Shown here: one piece after another, positions 22,300-34,510 of the stretch
Layout: the number at the start of each line of letters is the position of its first letter
How positions within the stretch are numbered: the first letter of the stretch is position 1
Assembly: GCA_022496805.1 (NCBI GenBank)
Contig: CM040103.1
Location: forward strand, 4,544,001 to 4,608,000
Reading direction: 5' to 3'
Origin: Pohlia nutans
Lineage: Eukaryota; Streptophyta; Bryopsida; Bryales; Mniaceae
Length of the DNA stretch: 64,000 bases
Translations under genes and position numbers: made by a program
Notes under the pieces: model-generated
Seen by the model: only the letters and a program-made list of their open reading frames with translations
The model's database searches: none
Told to the model about the DNA's origin: nothing

Positions 22300-22690
22300 G
22301 TATGAAAAAAAAGAACTTTCCTCATTCGGAGAGGATTTTGCAGATATCTTTGATGTGGCATTAAACTTAAAAGAGAAACAAATTTCTAACATTATTTATC
22401 TTGGCAAGACGAGAGATTTTGCTGGGATGGATGCACTATGTGTGGTATTGATATGTGTTGATTTAAACATAAATCTCATTCAAAGGTAAGTCTTATCTCT
22501 GCAAAAAAATTTGTCATTGAGATAACTTTGCGAATATCTTTAATGTGACACTAAATTTAAAAAAACAAAGAATTTCTAAGAGTGTTTATTTCGATAATAC
22601 TAGAGATTTTGCTAGGATGGATCATGTACTATGTGTAATATTGAAATGTGTCGATCTAAAAACAAATTTGATGTGAAGATAGGTCTTATC
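22300..22690 (+). pseudogene. Duplicated coding-like exon, possibly TFIIB cyclin-like
   Basis: The frame ending at 22,485 reads GEDFADIFDVALNLKEKQIS, then GKTRDFAGMDALCVVLICVD, and stops at a strong donor (CAAAG/GTAAGT). A diverged copy follows at about 22,515-22,680 with the protein pattern partly preserved (NIFNVTLNLKK, TRDFARMD, LCVILKCVDL) but with frame breaks. The pattern LNLKEK, about 18 residues, DAL, then CVVLICV loosely fits the first cyclin repeat of TFIIB. Together with the zinc ribbon at 14.6 kb this hints at remains of one gene. The identity is tentative. Confidence 0.3.
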
Positions 22691-23000
22691 TAAAAATAAA
22701 CCTTAGTTCAATATAAAAATCACTCTCATCCTATGGATTTATTTTTTGTCTTATAGTCATTTTGACTTTAATTTACACTTTTATGGCCTTTCTTGAGAAA
22801 ACAAAATAAATCATGAGTTTAAAAAATGATTAAAATAGGTAATAGGAAATGTATTGCCCCTTCATTCATTCATGACTTGCCCTAAAGTTATACAAGGTTA
22901 TGTAAAGTTATGTAAGTTATATCTTGTAGAATGAACAACACTTGCAAAATCATGCAATTGCACTGAGCCTTTAGAATAAGAGGCTAAAACTCTATATGGA

Positions 23001-23620
23001 CTAAACCATCACATTAAATTTTCTATGGAACTTCCTGTAATAACTACTATAACGTAAAACTAAATCATTAGGATTTATTTTTTTGGAGTTGATTTGATAA
23101 CATAATAACATTTTTTGTTTTTGAATAACAACCATATTTAAGTAAGCTTCAACTTTATTCATATCCATTTTTTCAAACATGGTATAACATTCTTTTTTAA
23201 GAATTTTTAGCATCTAATCATTCGTGAATAGCAATTCTGAAAAAGACACTTTTTATTCACGGAAGATGATAACCTTCTAGCCATACACTAATTGGAAAGT
23301 AGTGTTTTTGGTGGTAACTTTGCAAGCTGTTCTATAAGCTCATAAAGCATAAAAGAAACGTTCATTCCAATCAATGGTAGAACCGTGAACCGTTTTTTTA
23401 TAATACTACACAAAATTCTATTAATTTTGGTTATAATATTATACAAAATTGTATTGGTTTTTTCAATTTGACCATTATTTAACCCTTGGGTGATAGGAGG
23501 TATATAGTGTAAAAACCTTTTTTTTTGAAAATCATAAATCAAAATGATGTGTAAATAGGCTAAGTTGAATGGATCGTAATAGAAAAGTGATATAATGGAG
23601 ATACAAAAGATCAATTACTA
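23001..23620 (-). pseudogene. Decayed Ty3/gypsy integrase C-terminal fragment
   Basis: The minus strand carries HYIPPITQGLNNGQIEKTN, equivalent to the HSTPYYPQGNGQVExTN integrase motif, then NPNDLVLRYSSYYRKFHRKF, equivalent to the GDLVLLYDSRxxxFPGK end of plant Ty3/gypsy pol. There are frame breaks between the pieces. Confidence 0.65.
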
Positions 23621-23869
23621 GATATGTGGGAGGCACACTTTGATTGTGTTTTAAACTTTGTGAATTCAATAGATATGGGCTATTATTAGCCATGGTGCAC
23701 TATGATATGCAATTCCTTAAGCTTTATCTTTGTTTAGTAGTCATCTACTTTACTAAATCAAATTATTAATTAAACATTTAAATCCAAATATATCCTATGC
23801 GTGTCCGGAGTGATCATATAAATGTGTGAATTGAGTCTTTTTTTAAAGTCACATCATAGGTGTCGTCAC

Positions 23870-24345
23870 CAAGCTACTGGGCAAACTCTTGGTAAAATAT
23901 AGAAGAGTCACGCCATACTATCCACAAGCGAACGGAACGGTTGAGAAAACCAATGGAATATTCATACGGATAATAGCCAAAGTTATATTGGACAAGCGAC
24001 GCACCTGGGACGATCAAGTCGGGGAAGCACTTTGACTATACCGCACCGTCTACAAGTTGACCACCGGATACACTCCTTTTCAGTTTGTTTACGGTTTTGA
24101 CGTAGTCATCCCGATTGAGCTCGAAGTCCTTTCCATGCGATTTCCAGTTCAACACGGGTTAGGAGACTCCGAGTCCATGGAAGCAAGGTTGTTGATACTT
24201 GAACGGCTTGATGAAACTTGAAGGCGAGCCCTGTGGAATATTGGAGTCATGCAACACCGTCGAAAAGAAAGACACAACGCTCAAGGAAAGATGACTATTT
24301 ATCCAGCCGGGAGCCTTGTAATGTTTGTGGATAGCTTCAAAAACA
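23870..24345 (+). pseudogene. Decayed Ty3/gypsy integrase fragment
   Basis: The plus strand encodes RVTPYYPQANGTVEKTNGIF, then YRTVYKLTTGYTPFQFVYGF, with at least two stops. This is the end of the integrase core and the GTTPF/LVYG region of Ty3/gypsy pol. It is in opposite orientation to the neighbouring fragment, so it comes from a separate insertion. Confidence 0.7.
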
Positions 24346-27300
24346 AATTCAAATTCAAATATCTAATTATATATATAATTAATTATTGATATAAATAGAT
24401 AAATCAAAATATATTCATTACTTACATTTGACGTATTTATTTTGAAAAAAATGATTTTAATTATCGACTAAATAACCTTTAACTATTAATTATTGAAAGA
24501 TTTGTTAATATTATATTATTTTTAATAAATTTTAATATTTAAATTCATAATTATCATTTATTGGCTATTGAGTAATGAATATTTTCTATGATTTTTTTGA
24601 GGTCTGGACTTTAAAAAGATTATCACTTCTAAAATTTATATGATTTTATTATCAATTTACTATGAACTTAATAACTATTATTTTGAAAACATAACTTGTT
24701 CTTTTTAGAGTGGTTTATTAGGTTTTATCTCCAAACCTGTATTACTCACAATTTATTTTCTAAAAACAATTTGAAACGCTTTATTTTTGTCGCATGAGGT
24801 AAAAAGAGAGTTCGTTTAGAAAGTACCCGTTCATAGAAAGAATATAGGCAAGGTTGTTGCACACGACGCATATATCCTTATACATATTGTGCTATGCTCT
24901 TGAGCTTGTATTATCGTACATGTGATAAAATTGAGGGATCCAAGGGTCCTATGACATTCATGAGGTTAACAGACTATAAATTTTAAAGGGTTTGGATTGA
25001 TACCTCGTTTTTTGTTTGCTTTCTTTTTTCTTGTTTGAGTCGATGAGAGTCTTCTATATAATGCTATATATAGACAATTTCAAGACAAAATTGTAACAAA
25101 GTGGACGAAGTCCGGTTGGTGGAAGTGAAGCTAGTCGACTCACTGCCAAAGATAATGTCTTCAAAACTTAACAAATTAATCCATTAACAACTAAACGATT
25201 AAAATCTTATTATAAGATTTTAGGTAATTGGTTTGTTTTAATTAAAAAGGTGTTTATATGAGCTTTGCTCTCAAAATTCATATAATATTTTTAAAACCTT
25301 CAAAAGATCGTTAGAAATAGTTAATAGTCAATAAGTTAATAATTAATTTTTATAAATAGTTATTTATTAATAAATATAAATTAATTAATAGTCATTATAA
25401 ATCATATAAATTTTAAAATAAATGTTTGTTTTTCAAAGTTTCAAAAATCATGACAAATAGTGATTAGTTAATAGATAATAATTAATTGTTGATAGCTATT
25501 CAAAATCACATAGTATTTAAAAGTCATATAAAGCTTCTATCATACTCATATTTCAATATTCGCAATGATAAAAAAGGAGAGTTTGTTGTACATCAAGTGT
25601 GATATAAAATTTCTAATTCTAATGACTCAAGGCTTTTTATCGGATTAGAAGATTTAGTTCATAAATAGAACTTTACCTTTCAATTTTTCTTGAGTTTTAA
25701 TGTATAATTTTTAAAAATTAAAAGCATTATCAATTTTAATTTTGTTTTTATTTTTAGCTTTACTATTAACAATGCTCCAGATATTAATCATTTAGCTTTG
25801 ATCTTACATCAAAAATTATATGGGTTGTTATGCTAACTGTCTATGCTCGGTTGTTGCTCGACCATCTATCGCGTGCCAAGAAACAATCCAATGGGCTACT
25901 CGTAGGAGATTCCTCCCTCCTTTTTCACATCTCTCATTTATCCTATTGTTGATTTTTTTACTCTCTTCATAGATTTATCATGGACAAAGACCCTTGTGTT
26001 GGAGGTACTCTGTTCCTTTTTATATTCATCTTCTTTATACAAATTCACAATATTAATTGCAAATGTAAGTAGAGTTTTGAGAGAAAACATAAAATTGAAC
26101 ATTAACATTAACATTAAATAAAATATTAGCAATACTAAAAAACATGAGATTGCTCTAAATAATATAGGAACATTATTGTATGAATATTTTTTAAAAATTA
26201 AATGAAAATATAGCATAGATATAAAATTTGTTCTTCTATCTATAAATTTTTTTAAAACAACACAATTTATATAATTTCACAAATTTTATGACAATTTGTA
26301 CTATTATAATTTTTTTTGTGAATTTGAGCTTTGAGCATTTTTTTAATTTAATACAAAAATTTATTTTAAAAATATTCATCGTGTAAAGTATAAGCACATA
26401 GTACAATAAATAGGTTAAAAATGAATATTTTTTTATGTTTTATAACTAAGCAACTTTTAGCGTTTTCTCCTTCATGGTCAAGCTCGAATAAATTTTTTCT
26501 TCGATATATTTATCACTTTTAGCATTTACTCCTAAATTTTTTGTACTTGAATCTTCTAATATAAAAAAATACTCTATTTTTTAATACAAACCTTAAATGG
26601 AAAAAAATTGGATCAATATGATGTATAAAATTAAGAAAAACATATTGTGATATAAACACATAATAAAAGTTAAACTCTATCAAAATTTATGCCATAAAAT
26701 TATGTATGTGAAACAAAAACAAAATCTTGACGACATGTCGCAAAAACCCAAATAATGCGTACCAGGTTGAGCCAAATGCAGAACTTGTTAGCAATTTGGG
26801 ACGCTATGTTTTATACATAATATGTTAATATGACAATATAAATAATTAGTTTTATTTTGAAAAAAATTCAATATCTTTTTAACAAATTTTCAAATTCCAA
26901 AAGTAGATGAATAAAAAATATGATTTTAAAATTTTATTTTCATTTAAATCACAAAGAAAAATTAAAGTTTTATTTAGAACTAAAAAATAATAGTTAAATA
27001 TACACACAATTAATAACGATAGAAATAGAATATTTGTATTCCAATCAGTTTTTCCCCAAAACGATAAAATTCAAACTTAGATGGCCAATAAAAATTTGTT
27101 AATATTTTAATAAAATAAACCAAATAAAATATTCATAAATTAAATTTGATCTCCTTTTTTGAAAGAAATCATTTTAACTATTAACAAATAAAACGTTTAA
27201 TGAAATTTTGAAGATTTTAAAAATTATATTGCTTTTAAATATTATATGATTTTTCACAACTATTAGCAATTAATTTAATATAACTATTAACTATTAACAA

Positions 27301-27664
27301 CTAACTATTAATTGTTGACTAATGACTATTTTTTCATAATTGTTTTGAAGACTTTGAAATAATTATCACTTTTATATTTTTATGCTCTTATTAACTATTA
27401 GCTATTGATTATTGATCATTTCGAATGATTTATTTGAAAACACATATATTAATTATTTTGTTTTTTTTATCACAAACTTTGGCATTGCACAATCACTACA
27501 AGTTGGTTCCTAATGAATTCAACATCATCATTCGGAAGTGGCCCTAGAGAGGCCCCATAGAACTTTGCGAGCAAATAACATGACGATCAAATGTGAATAT
27601 AAAAAACATGAATTAGATGCAGGTCATCGTAAACATCATAAATGGTCAATAATTATGTACCACT
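24346..27664. other. AT-rich gene-free spacer
   Basis: More than 3 kb of very AT-rich sequence with many short ATTAATTAT-type repeats. The longest frame (minus 25938-26216) is hydrophobic and low-complexity and has no family features. I see no element boundaries. Confidence 0.55.
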
Positions 27665-29857
27665 TGTCATCACAATTTCCCACTTTCTTTGGGAGAATCA
27701 CTAGTTCAAAGTGCGATGTGGAGGACAAATAGTTCAAAGTTTACATCGATGTGACTTTATGTTACTGGTGAAACAATTTAGTAAGAGGGGTCTATATATT
27801 CTACCAAACCACTTAAATAGCGGTTATACCCAACTTTCTATTTATTGTTACAATACTAAGGCTATTGGGAAAAGCGATGAACGGTCATGATGGTGATTCT
27901 CAATATATAAGTTGCACTATGATTTAGAAGTAGAGGGGGGAAGTTCAAGGAAGAAAAAGTTTAGAGATTGTTGAAGCTGATTAATAGTTTTATTCTATAG
28001 CAAATCAAGTGCTTTCATTGACAACGATTACACCTCAGTGTGAAATCCGTGGGTCATAAGAGGGTCATGATATTGCTGATGATTTTATCTTATTTATTGA
28101 CACATGAAAGGTAAATGAAAATATTTCACTTACTTGTTCAAATTCCAAACACATTCAGAAGGATGTAAATGTGTTGGAACATGAACCAAATCTGATGCGT
28201 GAGTATAGTGATGTAATCAATTATCTTCAACGAGGTGTTTTACCAATTGACCTCAATAGCATTGCTAAGCAAAAGTTCAAACGTTAAGTTGGATGGTATG
28301 AAATAATACATGATTAATAACGTATAAGGGAAAAAACGGCACTTATCGACGGGTATTGTGCAAAGAGGACGCTACACGTGCACTTCAACATTGTCATGAT
28401 GGAATATGTGGCGAGCATTATGTTCAAGAAACAACTGCACGGAAAATCTTAGCTGCTGGCTATTTTTGGCCTACTACTTATTCAAATATGCAAGGGAATT
28501 TTGCATGAGCTGTGATGCTTACCAATTCCATAGACAACGAAACTTATTACACGGAGAGCTTCACCTAATAATCCCAACAGGTCCATTTGAGAAATAGTGG
28601 GGTGGGTTTTGTGGGTCCGTTACTAAAGACACAACGCATTAACCAATATTTTATCGTTGCGATTGATTACCTTACAAAGTGGGCTGAAGCGCGTCCGGTC
28701 AAGCGAGCAACTCAAGGCGTGGCTCTTGATTTTATTGTCTCCAATATTATTTGCACATTTGGCTACCTTTAGAGCTTGTTACTGATCAAGGCTCTCATTT
28801 CGTGAACGGTCTAGTAACATCATTACTCGAACGTCTATCCGTTAAGCGTAGACGAGTTAGTCCTTATATTATCCCCAAGCAAACGGTTTCGTAGAGAAAA
28901 CAAATGGAATTCTATGCGACATCATAGGCAAGATGGTTTGAGACAAATGCCAAGAATGGGATCTGCATGTGGGCAATTCCTTGTCGGTATACCGAACTAA
29001 TCACAAGGCAGTTACAAATTATACTCCCTTCATGTTGAATTTTGGCAAAAAATCAATACTACCTTTGCAACTCAAGATACCTACATTACCTCGTACATTA
29101 CAAACTATTGTCCTGAGAATAAATGATGCAAAAGAATCTTTGGCAGCACGTATATTCTATGTTGAGAACTTGGATGAGACTCGAGCACGGGCTACACACA
29201 ACATTGAAGTTATTCAAGCACAACGTAAAGTTTACCATGATAGAAGACACAAGTTAACTACTTTCGAAGTGGGAGATTGTGTCACTTACGTCTGGATAGC
29301 TGGTTAATGAAACAAAAGGGCCAAAATTTTATTCCAAAGTAGAAAGGTCCATTTCTATTCCACCAAGTTTTTGACAACAACAGCTACATATTGGCAACCA
29401 TGGACAATGAAGCCGTGCTAATAAAAAGAGTTGACGACTGCAAATTAAAACTATTTTATACGCGTCCATGACATGTCTCACAACAACAATGATCGTCATT
29501 GTGAGCCAGGGGGGAAATGTCATCACGATTTTCTAGTTTCCTTGGAAGAATTACTAGTTTAGAGTGCAACGTGGAGGAAAAATGGTTCAAAGTTTACATC
29601 AACGTGACTTCGTGTTACTGGTGAAACAATTTAGAAAGAGGGGTCTATTCTACCAAACTACTTAGCGGTTATACCTAACTTCCTATTTATTGTTACAATC
29701 CTAGGGCTATTGGGAAAAGCAATGAGCGGTGATGATGGTGATGATGGTGATTCTCAATATATAAGTAGGGCTATGACTTAGAAGTAGAAGGGGGAAAGTT
29801 GAAGGAAGAAAAAGTTTAGAGATCCTTGAAGCGGATTAATAGTTTTACTCTTTAGCA
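27665..29857 (+). mobile_element. Internally deleted Ty3/gypsy LTR retrotransposon
   Basis: Two direct repeats of about 340 bp (27,665-28,002 and 29,518-29,857) begin TGTCATCAC and end AGCA, and share TACTGGTGAAACAATTTAG, TATTTATTGTTACAAT and GATGGTGATTCTCAATATAT. A polypurine tract (AGGGGGGAAA) directly precedes the right repeat. Between them lie an HHCC-like zinc remnant (about 28,390-28,530), integrase core (IVAIDYLTKWAEARPVKRA, 28,640-28,700), ELVTDQGSHFVNG and the integrase C-terminus (28,969-29,307), all broken by stops. Gag, protease and reverse transcriptase are missing. The repeats differ by many changes, so it is old. Confidence 0.75.
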
Positions 29858-31287
29858 AATTAGGAGGATGATTTAGAAGTAGAAATTTATGTAATAAAGA
29901 CAAATCTCACATTGTTGATTTGAAATTTGAAACACAAGTTGAGAGAGTTTGTCAAATATAACAAAGAGTCTTCTTTTTCTTTGATTCATTACCACTCTTG
30001 CAATCAAGTGACAATACAACATGTGCACTTGCGAAATCAAATTAATAACTGAGACCATCTAACATTGATCCAATTTGGCGCACATTCAAAGTGCACTTAG
30101 AAACTAACACGGTGAAACGGGGAGGGCGGAGACTGATCTATATCAAATTCAAATGAATACCAACTGCAAGGACTGTAGCCAGATACTTGGTATTTAAACC
30201 ACGTTTTTTAACCATCACATGCGTATAGTGCTCCATAGAGTGTGCATTGGTCAGAAGCCACTAGTCTTTGATGATAAACCATTTTTGTTGGACCACAAAA
30301 GTGAAAATTAAGGCTCTATGTACACACAAAATACTTTCACAATGGCATCTATGGAGAATGCATCCTTGCTTCTAACTATTCCATCGTCAAACATTAGAGC
30401 AAACCCCTTAATGGTGTCATTTGAAACACTAAAAGAAATGTGGGATTCTATGACTACAAGTATACGATCAAATAGTGCAATAACTAGTCCGTAATGATTG
30501 TCATTAGTTATCAAGGATTAGTTTGAGTCGTATACTTGTAGTCATAGAATCCCACATTTCTTGTAGTGAAATAAGCTTGGGTTTGCCTGAAGAAATCGCA
30601 TGAAAAAAACAAACTTCGACAAACCAACATTCATATGCTTAAGGCCCTCCCCTCTCGCCTCCCCTCTAGACTAAAGACTACTAACAATCATAGAAAATCC
30701 TTTCCTTCAAGTTCGCTAAAGCATGCTTGTGCTAAAAAAGTCCTTGGAAACATACAAAGTACTGGAAATCTATACAATTTTTCACCTTGGCAAATTTCCT
30801 CGCCTAACTTGCCTCCTATGCAATTTTTCTGCACTGTGCTAGTAGATTGTAAATGGCAGTCGCAAAGCTTCAAGTCCATTCGGAAATCTTTGAAAACTTG
30901 AAGTTGTTCACAAAGTTTCAAGATCAAGTCACCTATACACAAGGGCACCAGGAAAGAAGAAGACCGTAGTAACAATTCATGATATGGGTACCTCGTCCAA
31001 AAATAGTGTGATTTTCGAGAAATATTTTTTTTGGTAAGAGATTAAAAAATATTAAAAAATTAGAAAAAATTAGAGGGTGTTATAAGACACTATGGTTGCA
31101 ACTATACACATGGTGTTAAAGACGGAATTTCTAACACACATAAAATGAGTTAGACATAAGTCACAATATATGAGACGCGTGGAAGTGGTACCCATATCAA
31201 GCCATTTCCCAATTTTCCAATTCGTGTTTACCAAGTCCGATGCCAACATTTACACGCACTCAAAGATGCTTGTTTGCTGATGGGAAA
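29858..31287. other. Intergenic region with a short foldback
   Basis: No gene recognised. Frames near 30,300-30,970 lack motifs. The only clear structure is the inverted repeat at 30,433-30,562. Confidence 0.45.
30433..30562. repeat. 35-bp inverted repeat pair
   Basis: The left arm AAGAAATGTGGGATTCTATG and its continuation (30,433-30,467) are exactly mirrored at 30,528-30,562, with a 60-bp spacer. It could be a small foldback element or a hairpin. No target duplication was identified. Confidence 0.8.
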
Positions 31288-31704
31288 TTTACACTACGGA
31301 CCAAGAATTCGTCCTATGCAGCTCTAAAATGGCTCTATCAACTCGTCCCGAGATGACTTGAGTTTACACTACAAGGAGAAAAGAAAAGTGACCAAAGGAG
31401 TTGCGATCCTCAAAAGGCCTAGAAATAGGCCTAGTGGATAATGTTGAAGGGTCTCCCAAATTTTGTGGTAAGAGAGACAAAAAGGATTCATTCGTTGCCG
31501 AATGAGGAGACCATGGGCTTGAAATGCCGTTTTATTATTATTTTTAAGTCCTGGTCCAAATTCGGTTTACACTTAGTGAGAGGCCCAAGGGCTTTAAAAA
31601 TTACATTTCTTTGAAGTGTGACCATGAAGTGTGACCGTGGAATTAATCCATTTTCCTTGGTCCCGGCTCTTGGTCCATAGTGTAAACCGCCCCTGAAACT
31701 TGGA
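31288..31704. mobile_element. MITE-like element with TTTACACTA(C/T)GGACCAAGA ends
   Basis: The left end has TTTACACTACGGACCAAGA. The right end has TCTTGGTCCATAGTGTAAAC followed by CGCCCCTG. The same ends bound 42,331-42,826. Internal copies of TTTACACT occur at about 31,371 and 31,567. Non-coding. Confidence 0.6.
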
Positions 31705-31904
31705 GCAACGATCATTCATCTTGACATGTGCACCCTTTTTCTATGGCCTCTACATTCAAGCTTGGTCCATCATCGCAATTCCCACACATGGACACATAGA
31801 CAATCCTCGCGTCTTTCACATACCCTAACTCCATGTTTCCTTTCATATGCCACATCCTTTATTGCTTGTTGACCAAATTGATAAACTATCTATAATCTAC
31901 CTAG

Positions 31905-32276
31905 ATTTGCATTTGAAAATGAATGCCGTGTTTAGAAATTATCGGCATTGGATACATTGTTGGAATTGTGCTGCTAAGGGTTAGGGTTTGAAAATTTCCG
32001 TCGTTCTTAGAATTAGGATACTGTGTGTGAAGGTCAGATTTGGACAGTATATATTGTATCAAAATCTAATTTCCACATCATATTTTGAGAGGTCCACGTC
32101 ACCATAAACCAATCACAAGATGACATGTGGCACTTTTGGACAAAAAATAATGAATTAATGTCAAAACTGACCACGACATAGGGTACTCCGATTGTGAACC
32201 AAAATTCGAAAGATAGGGTTCGAAAAACTCAGTGAATGTGCTGTTTTTAGAATTAGGATATTGGGTGCCCCTACCT
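31905..32276. repeat. Mixed block: MITE half-copy and inverted rpl4 3'-flank pieces
   Basis: Position 31,905-31,960 matches the right half of the 90-309 MITE (AGAAATTATCGGCATT). Positions 31,977-32,022 and 32,175-32,262 are reversed copies of spacer found between the rpl4 3' repeats (for example TTCTTAGAATTAGGATA). The end at 32,276 reads GGGTGCCCCTACCT before TA, which splits the outermost rpl4 3' repeat. Confidence 0.5.
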
Positions 32277-33440
32277 TACAGCCTCTTCACTACCATCCTC
32301 CCCCTCATCAATAATAAATTCAAATGGTGTAGAAGCTCCATATTGTTGTTCCAAATAATCGTGTTGAACAATGATAAGAGAACTACTTACCTTAGAAATG
32401 ATGCATAACAAGAGACACGATGCACAAATTGATGTTCAACTAAATATGGTGTCATTACATATAACATTCCCCATTGAAAGCATTCACTGAGCAATTCACA
32501 CGAAGTCTGAAACCATGAGATAACTACGCACCGATTCACAGCAGTCACATTTACTACTAGATTCGCAAATCTCTGAAGTCCATTTCGACCTGTGGTTTAC
32601 AATCACAAATATCCTGATTCTACGAGCAGCGCATTCTTTAAACCCTATCTTTCGTATTCTGGTTTGCAATGACAGTATACTAATTCTAAAAAACGACAGA
32701 ATTTTCAAACCCTAACTCTCAGCCTCTTCCTCACCCTCTCCAATAATGAATTCAAACGGTGTAGAACCGGCATACTGTTGTTCCAAATACTCCACCGAGG
32801 ACTTCGTGAATATCAAATTATCGGCCCTCAAGACATCATACAGGTTCATATACACATCATACAGGAACATATACACATTCCCCATTGACAGCATTCACTG
32901 AGCAATGCAAACGAAGTCTGGAACCGAAATGGAATTGACAACAGAGTCGCACTTGGTTTACAATCAAAAATATCCTAATTCTAAGAGCAGCGCATTCACC
33001 TGAGTTGTTTCAAACCTTATCTTTGAATTCTGGTTTGCAATCCTAATTCTAAGAATGACAGACATTTCAAACCCTAACTCTCAGGCTCAGCTACAGCCTC
33101 TTCTTCACTGGCATCCTCCCCCTCTCCATCACCAATAATGAATTCAAAAGGTGTAGAAGCGCCATACTGTTGTTCCAAATACTCCACGGAGGACTTCGTG
33201 AGGATCAATTTGTCAGCTCTCAAGACATCATACAGGTTCATATAAACATCATACAGGAACAAATACTCACTGAGCAATGCAAACGAAGTCTGGAACCGTG
33301 AGACAGCGAAATGGAATTGACAACAGAGTCGCACTTGGTTTACAATCAAAAATATCCTAATTCTAAGAGCAGCGCATTCACGTGAGTTCTTTCAAACCTT
33401 ATCTTTGAATTCTGGTTTGTATCCTAATTCTAAGAACGAC
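32277..33440 (-). repeat. Tandem partial copies of the rpl4 3' end
   Basis: Downstream of the intact rpl4, its last 50-60 codons plus 3' flank are repeated about three times: full copies ending at 33,074 and 32,712, and a shorter one at 32,277-32,363. Spacing is about 360-430 bp. The two better copies keep an open frame through [20 protein letters not shown] to a stop, with a duplicated LYDV(Y)-type segment ahead of it. The outermost copies lose part of the acidic tail. They are not full genes. The units could arise by unequal exchange or could provide alternative 3' ends. Confidence 0.85.
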
Positions 33441-33454
33441 GGACATTCCAAACC

Positions 33455-34339
33455 CTAACTCTCAGGCTCAGCTACAGCCTCGTCTTCACTGGCTTCCTCA
33501 CCCTCTCCATCACCAATAATGAATTCAAAAGGAGTAGAAGCGCCATACTGTTGTTCCAAATACTCCACCGAGGATTTCGTGAGGATCAATTTGTCAGCTC
33601 TCAAGACATCATACAAGTTCAAACTCCGCGGCGTCAGGAGCTTCACAGTCTTGACATTCCTGCTGGACTTCAACAGATTCTCTGAGGGGTTCAAGGAGAA
33701 CAGAAGAGAGTTTTCACCTTCCTTGATACCCCATCGCTGCAACGCAGCAACGAAGTCTTTCGTCTTCGGAACGGCGAATTGGTCTTCGAAATCCTCCACG
33801 ACGACAGTGTTGACAGTGGCGGACTGCAAGGCAGTGCTGATGGCCAACCGCTTCTCCTTCTTGTTGATCTTGATCGACCAGTCTTTCGGCTTGGGGCCGA
33901 AGACGACGCCACCACCGGGACGGAGCGGAGTGCGAATGGAGCCCTGGCGAGCGCGCCCCGTGCCTTTCTGCTTGTACGGCTTGCGGCCTCCTCCGCGCAC
34001 CTCGCTTCGGGTTAAAGTGCTGGCTGTGCCGCGTCGCCTGTTCTGAAGCTCGCAGATGACGCCTCGGTGCACCACGGACTTGGCGGTCTCGGGGCGCGCG
34101 GTGCGCAGGTCCATCTCGACCTCCCCCGCGGCCGAGCCCTCGAATGTCAGCACGGGCAGCGTCACCGCCATCGCCACCACTCCTCCCTTATGACCAGTCC
34201 TGCATTGCAATTTCTTCGTGGTCGCGCGCTTCGACGACGGCACCATCTTCAAACCCGAGAACGACACATTGGTGGCATTGTGTGATGAGGTGAAAGATGA
34301 GGTGAGCGGGAACGCCACGCCCGCGGTTGCCGACGCCAT
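33455..34339 (-). CDS. RPL4: Plastid 50S ribosomal protein L4 (nuclear-encoded)
   Basis: An intron-less 294-codon frame begins at [10 protein letters not shown]. An upstream in-frame ATG-less extension reaches 34,510 but looks like leader. Residues 1-55 form a plastid transit peptide. The L4 core has [53 protein letters not shown] and [20 protein letters not shown], all L4 landmarks around the tunnel-lining loop. L4 binds 23S rRNA and lines the exit tunnel. The acidic C-terminal tail ([17 protein letters not shown]) is typical of plastid L4. It is the only intact copy of three in the cluster. Its 3' end is amplified downstream and a minisatellite begins about 170 bp upstream. Confidence 0.95.
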   Translation of the reverse strand: MASATAGVAFPLTSSFTSSHNATNVSFSGLKMVPSSKRATTKKLQCRTGHKGGVVAMAVTLPVLTFEGSAAGEVEMDLRTARPETAKSVVHRGVICELQNRRRGTASTLTRSEVRGGGRKPYKQKGTGRARQGSIRTPLRPGGGVVFGPKPKDWSIKINKKEKRLAISTALQSATVNTVVVEDFEDQFAVPKTKDFVAALQRWGIKEGENSLLFSLNPSENLLKSSRNVKTVKLLTPRSLNLYDVLRADKLILTKSSVEYLEQQYGASTPFEFIIGDGEGEEASEDEAVAEPES

Positions 34340-34510
34340 CGCTGCGAAGCTTGGCAAATTGAGAAGGTGGATTGCGAAGGAAGAAGGGAAGAAGGGAAGA
34401 AGGGAAGGGAAGGGGCAGAGAGACTGGATAAGGCCCTTTGGCTCGGTTATCTCAACCCCAGGCTTGGGTTGAGGTTCAGTGCACCAGTACCTCTTTAATG
34501 TCACAGTCAA

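Noticed and set aside
33519..34472. Several long plus-strand frames opposite rpl4
   Set aside because: They are antisense shadows of the GC-rich rpl4 coding sequence and show no protein features.
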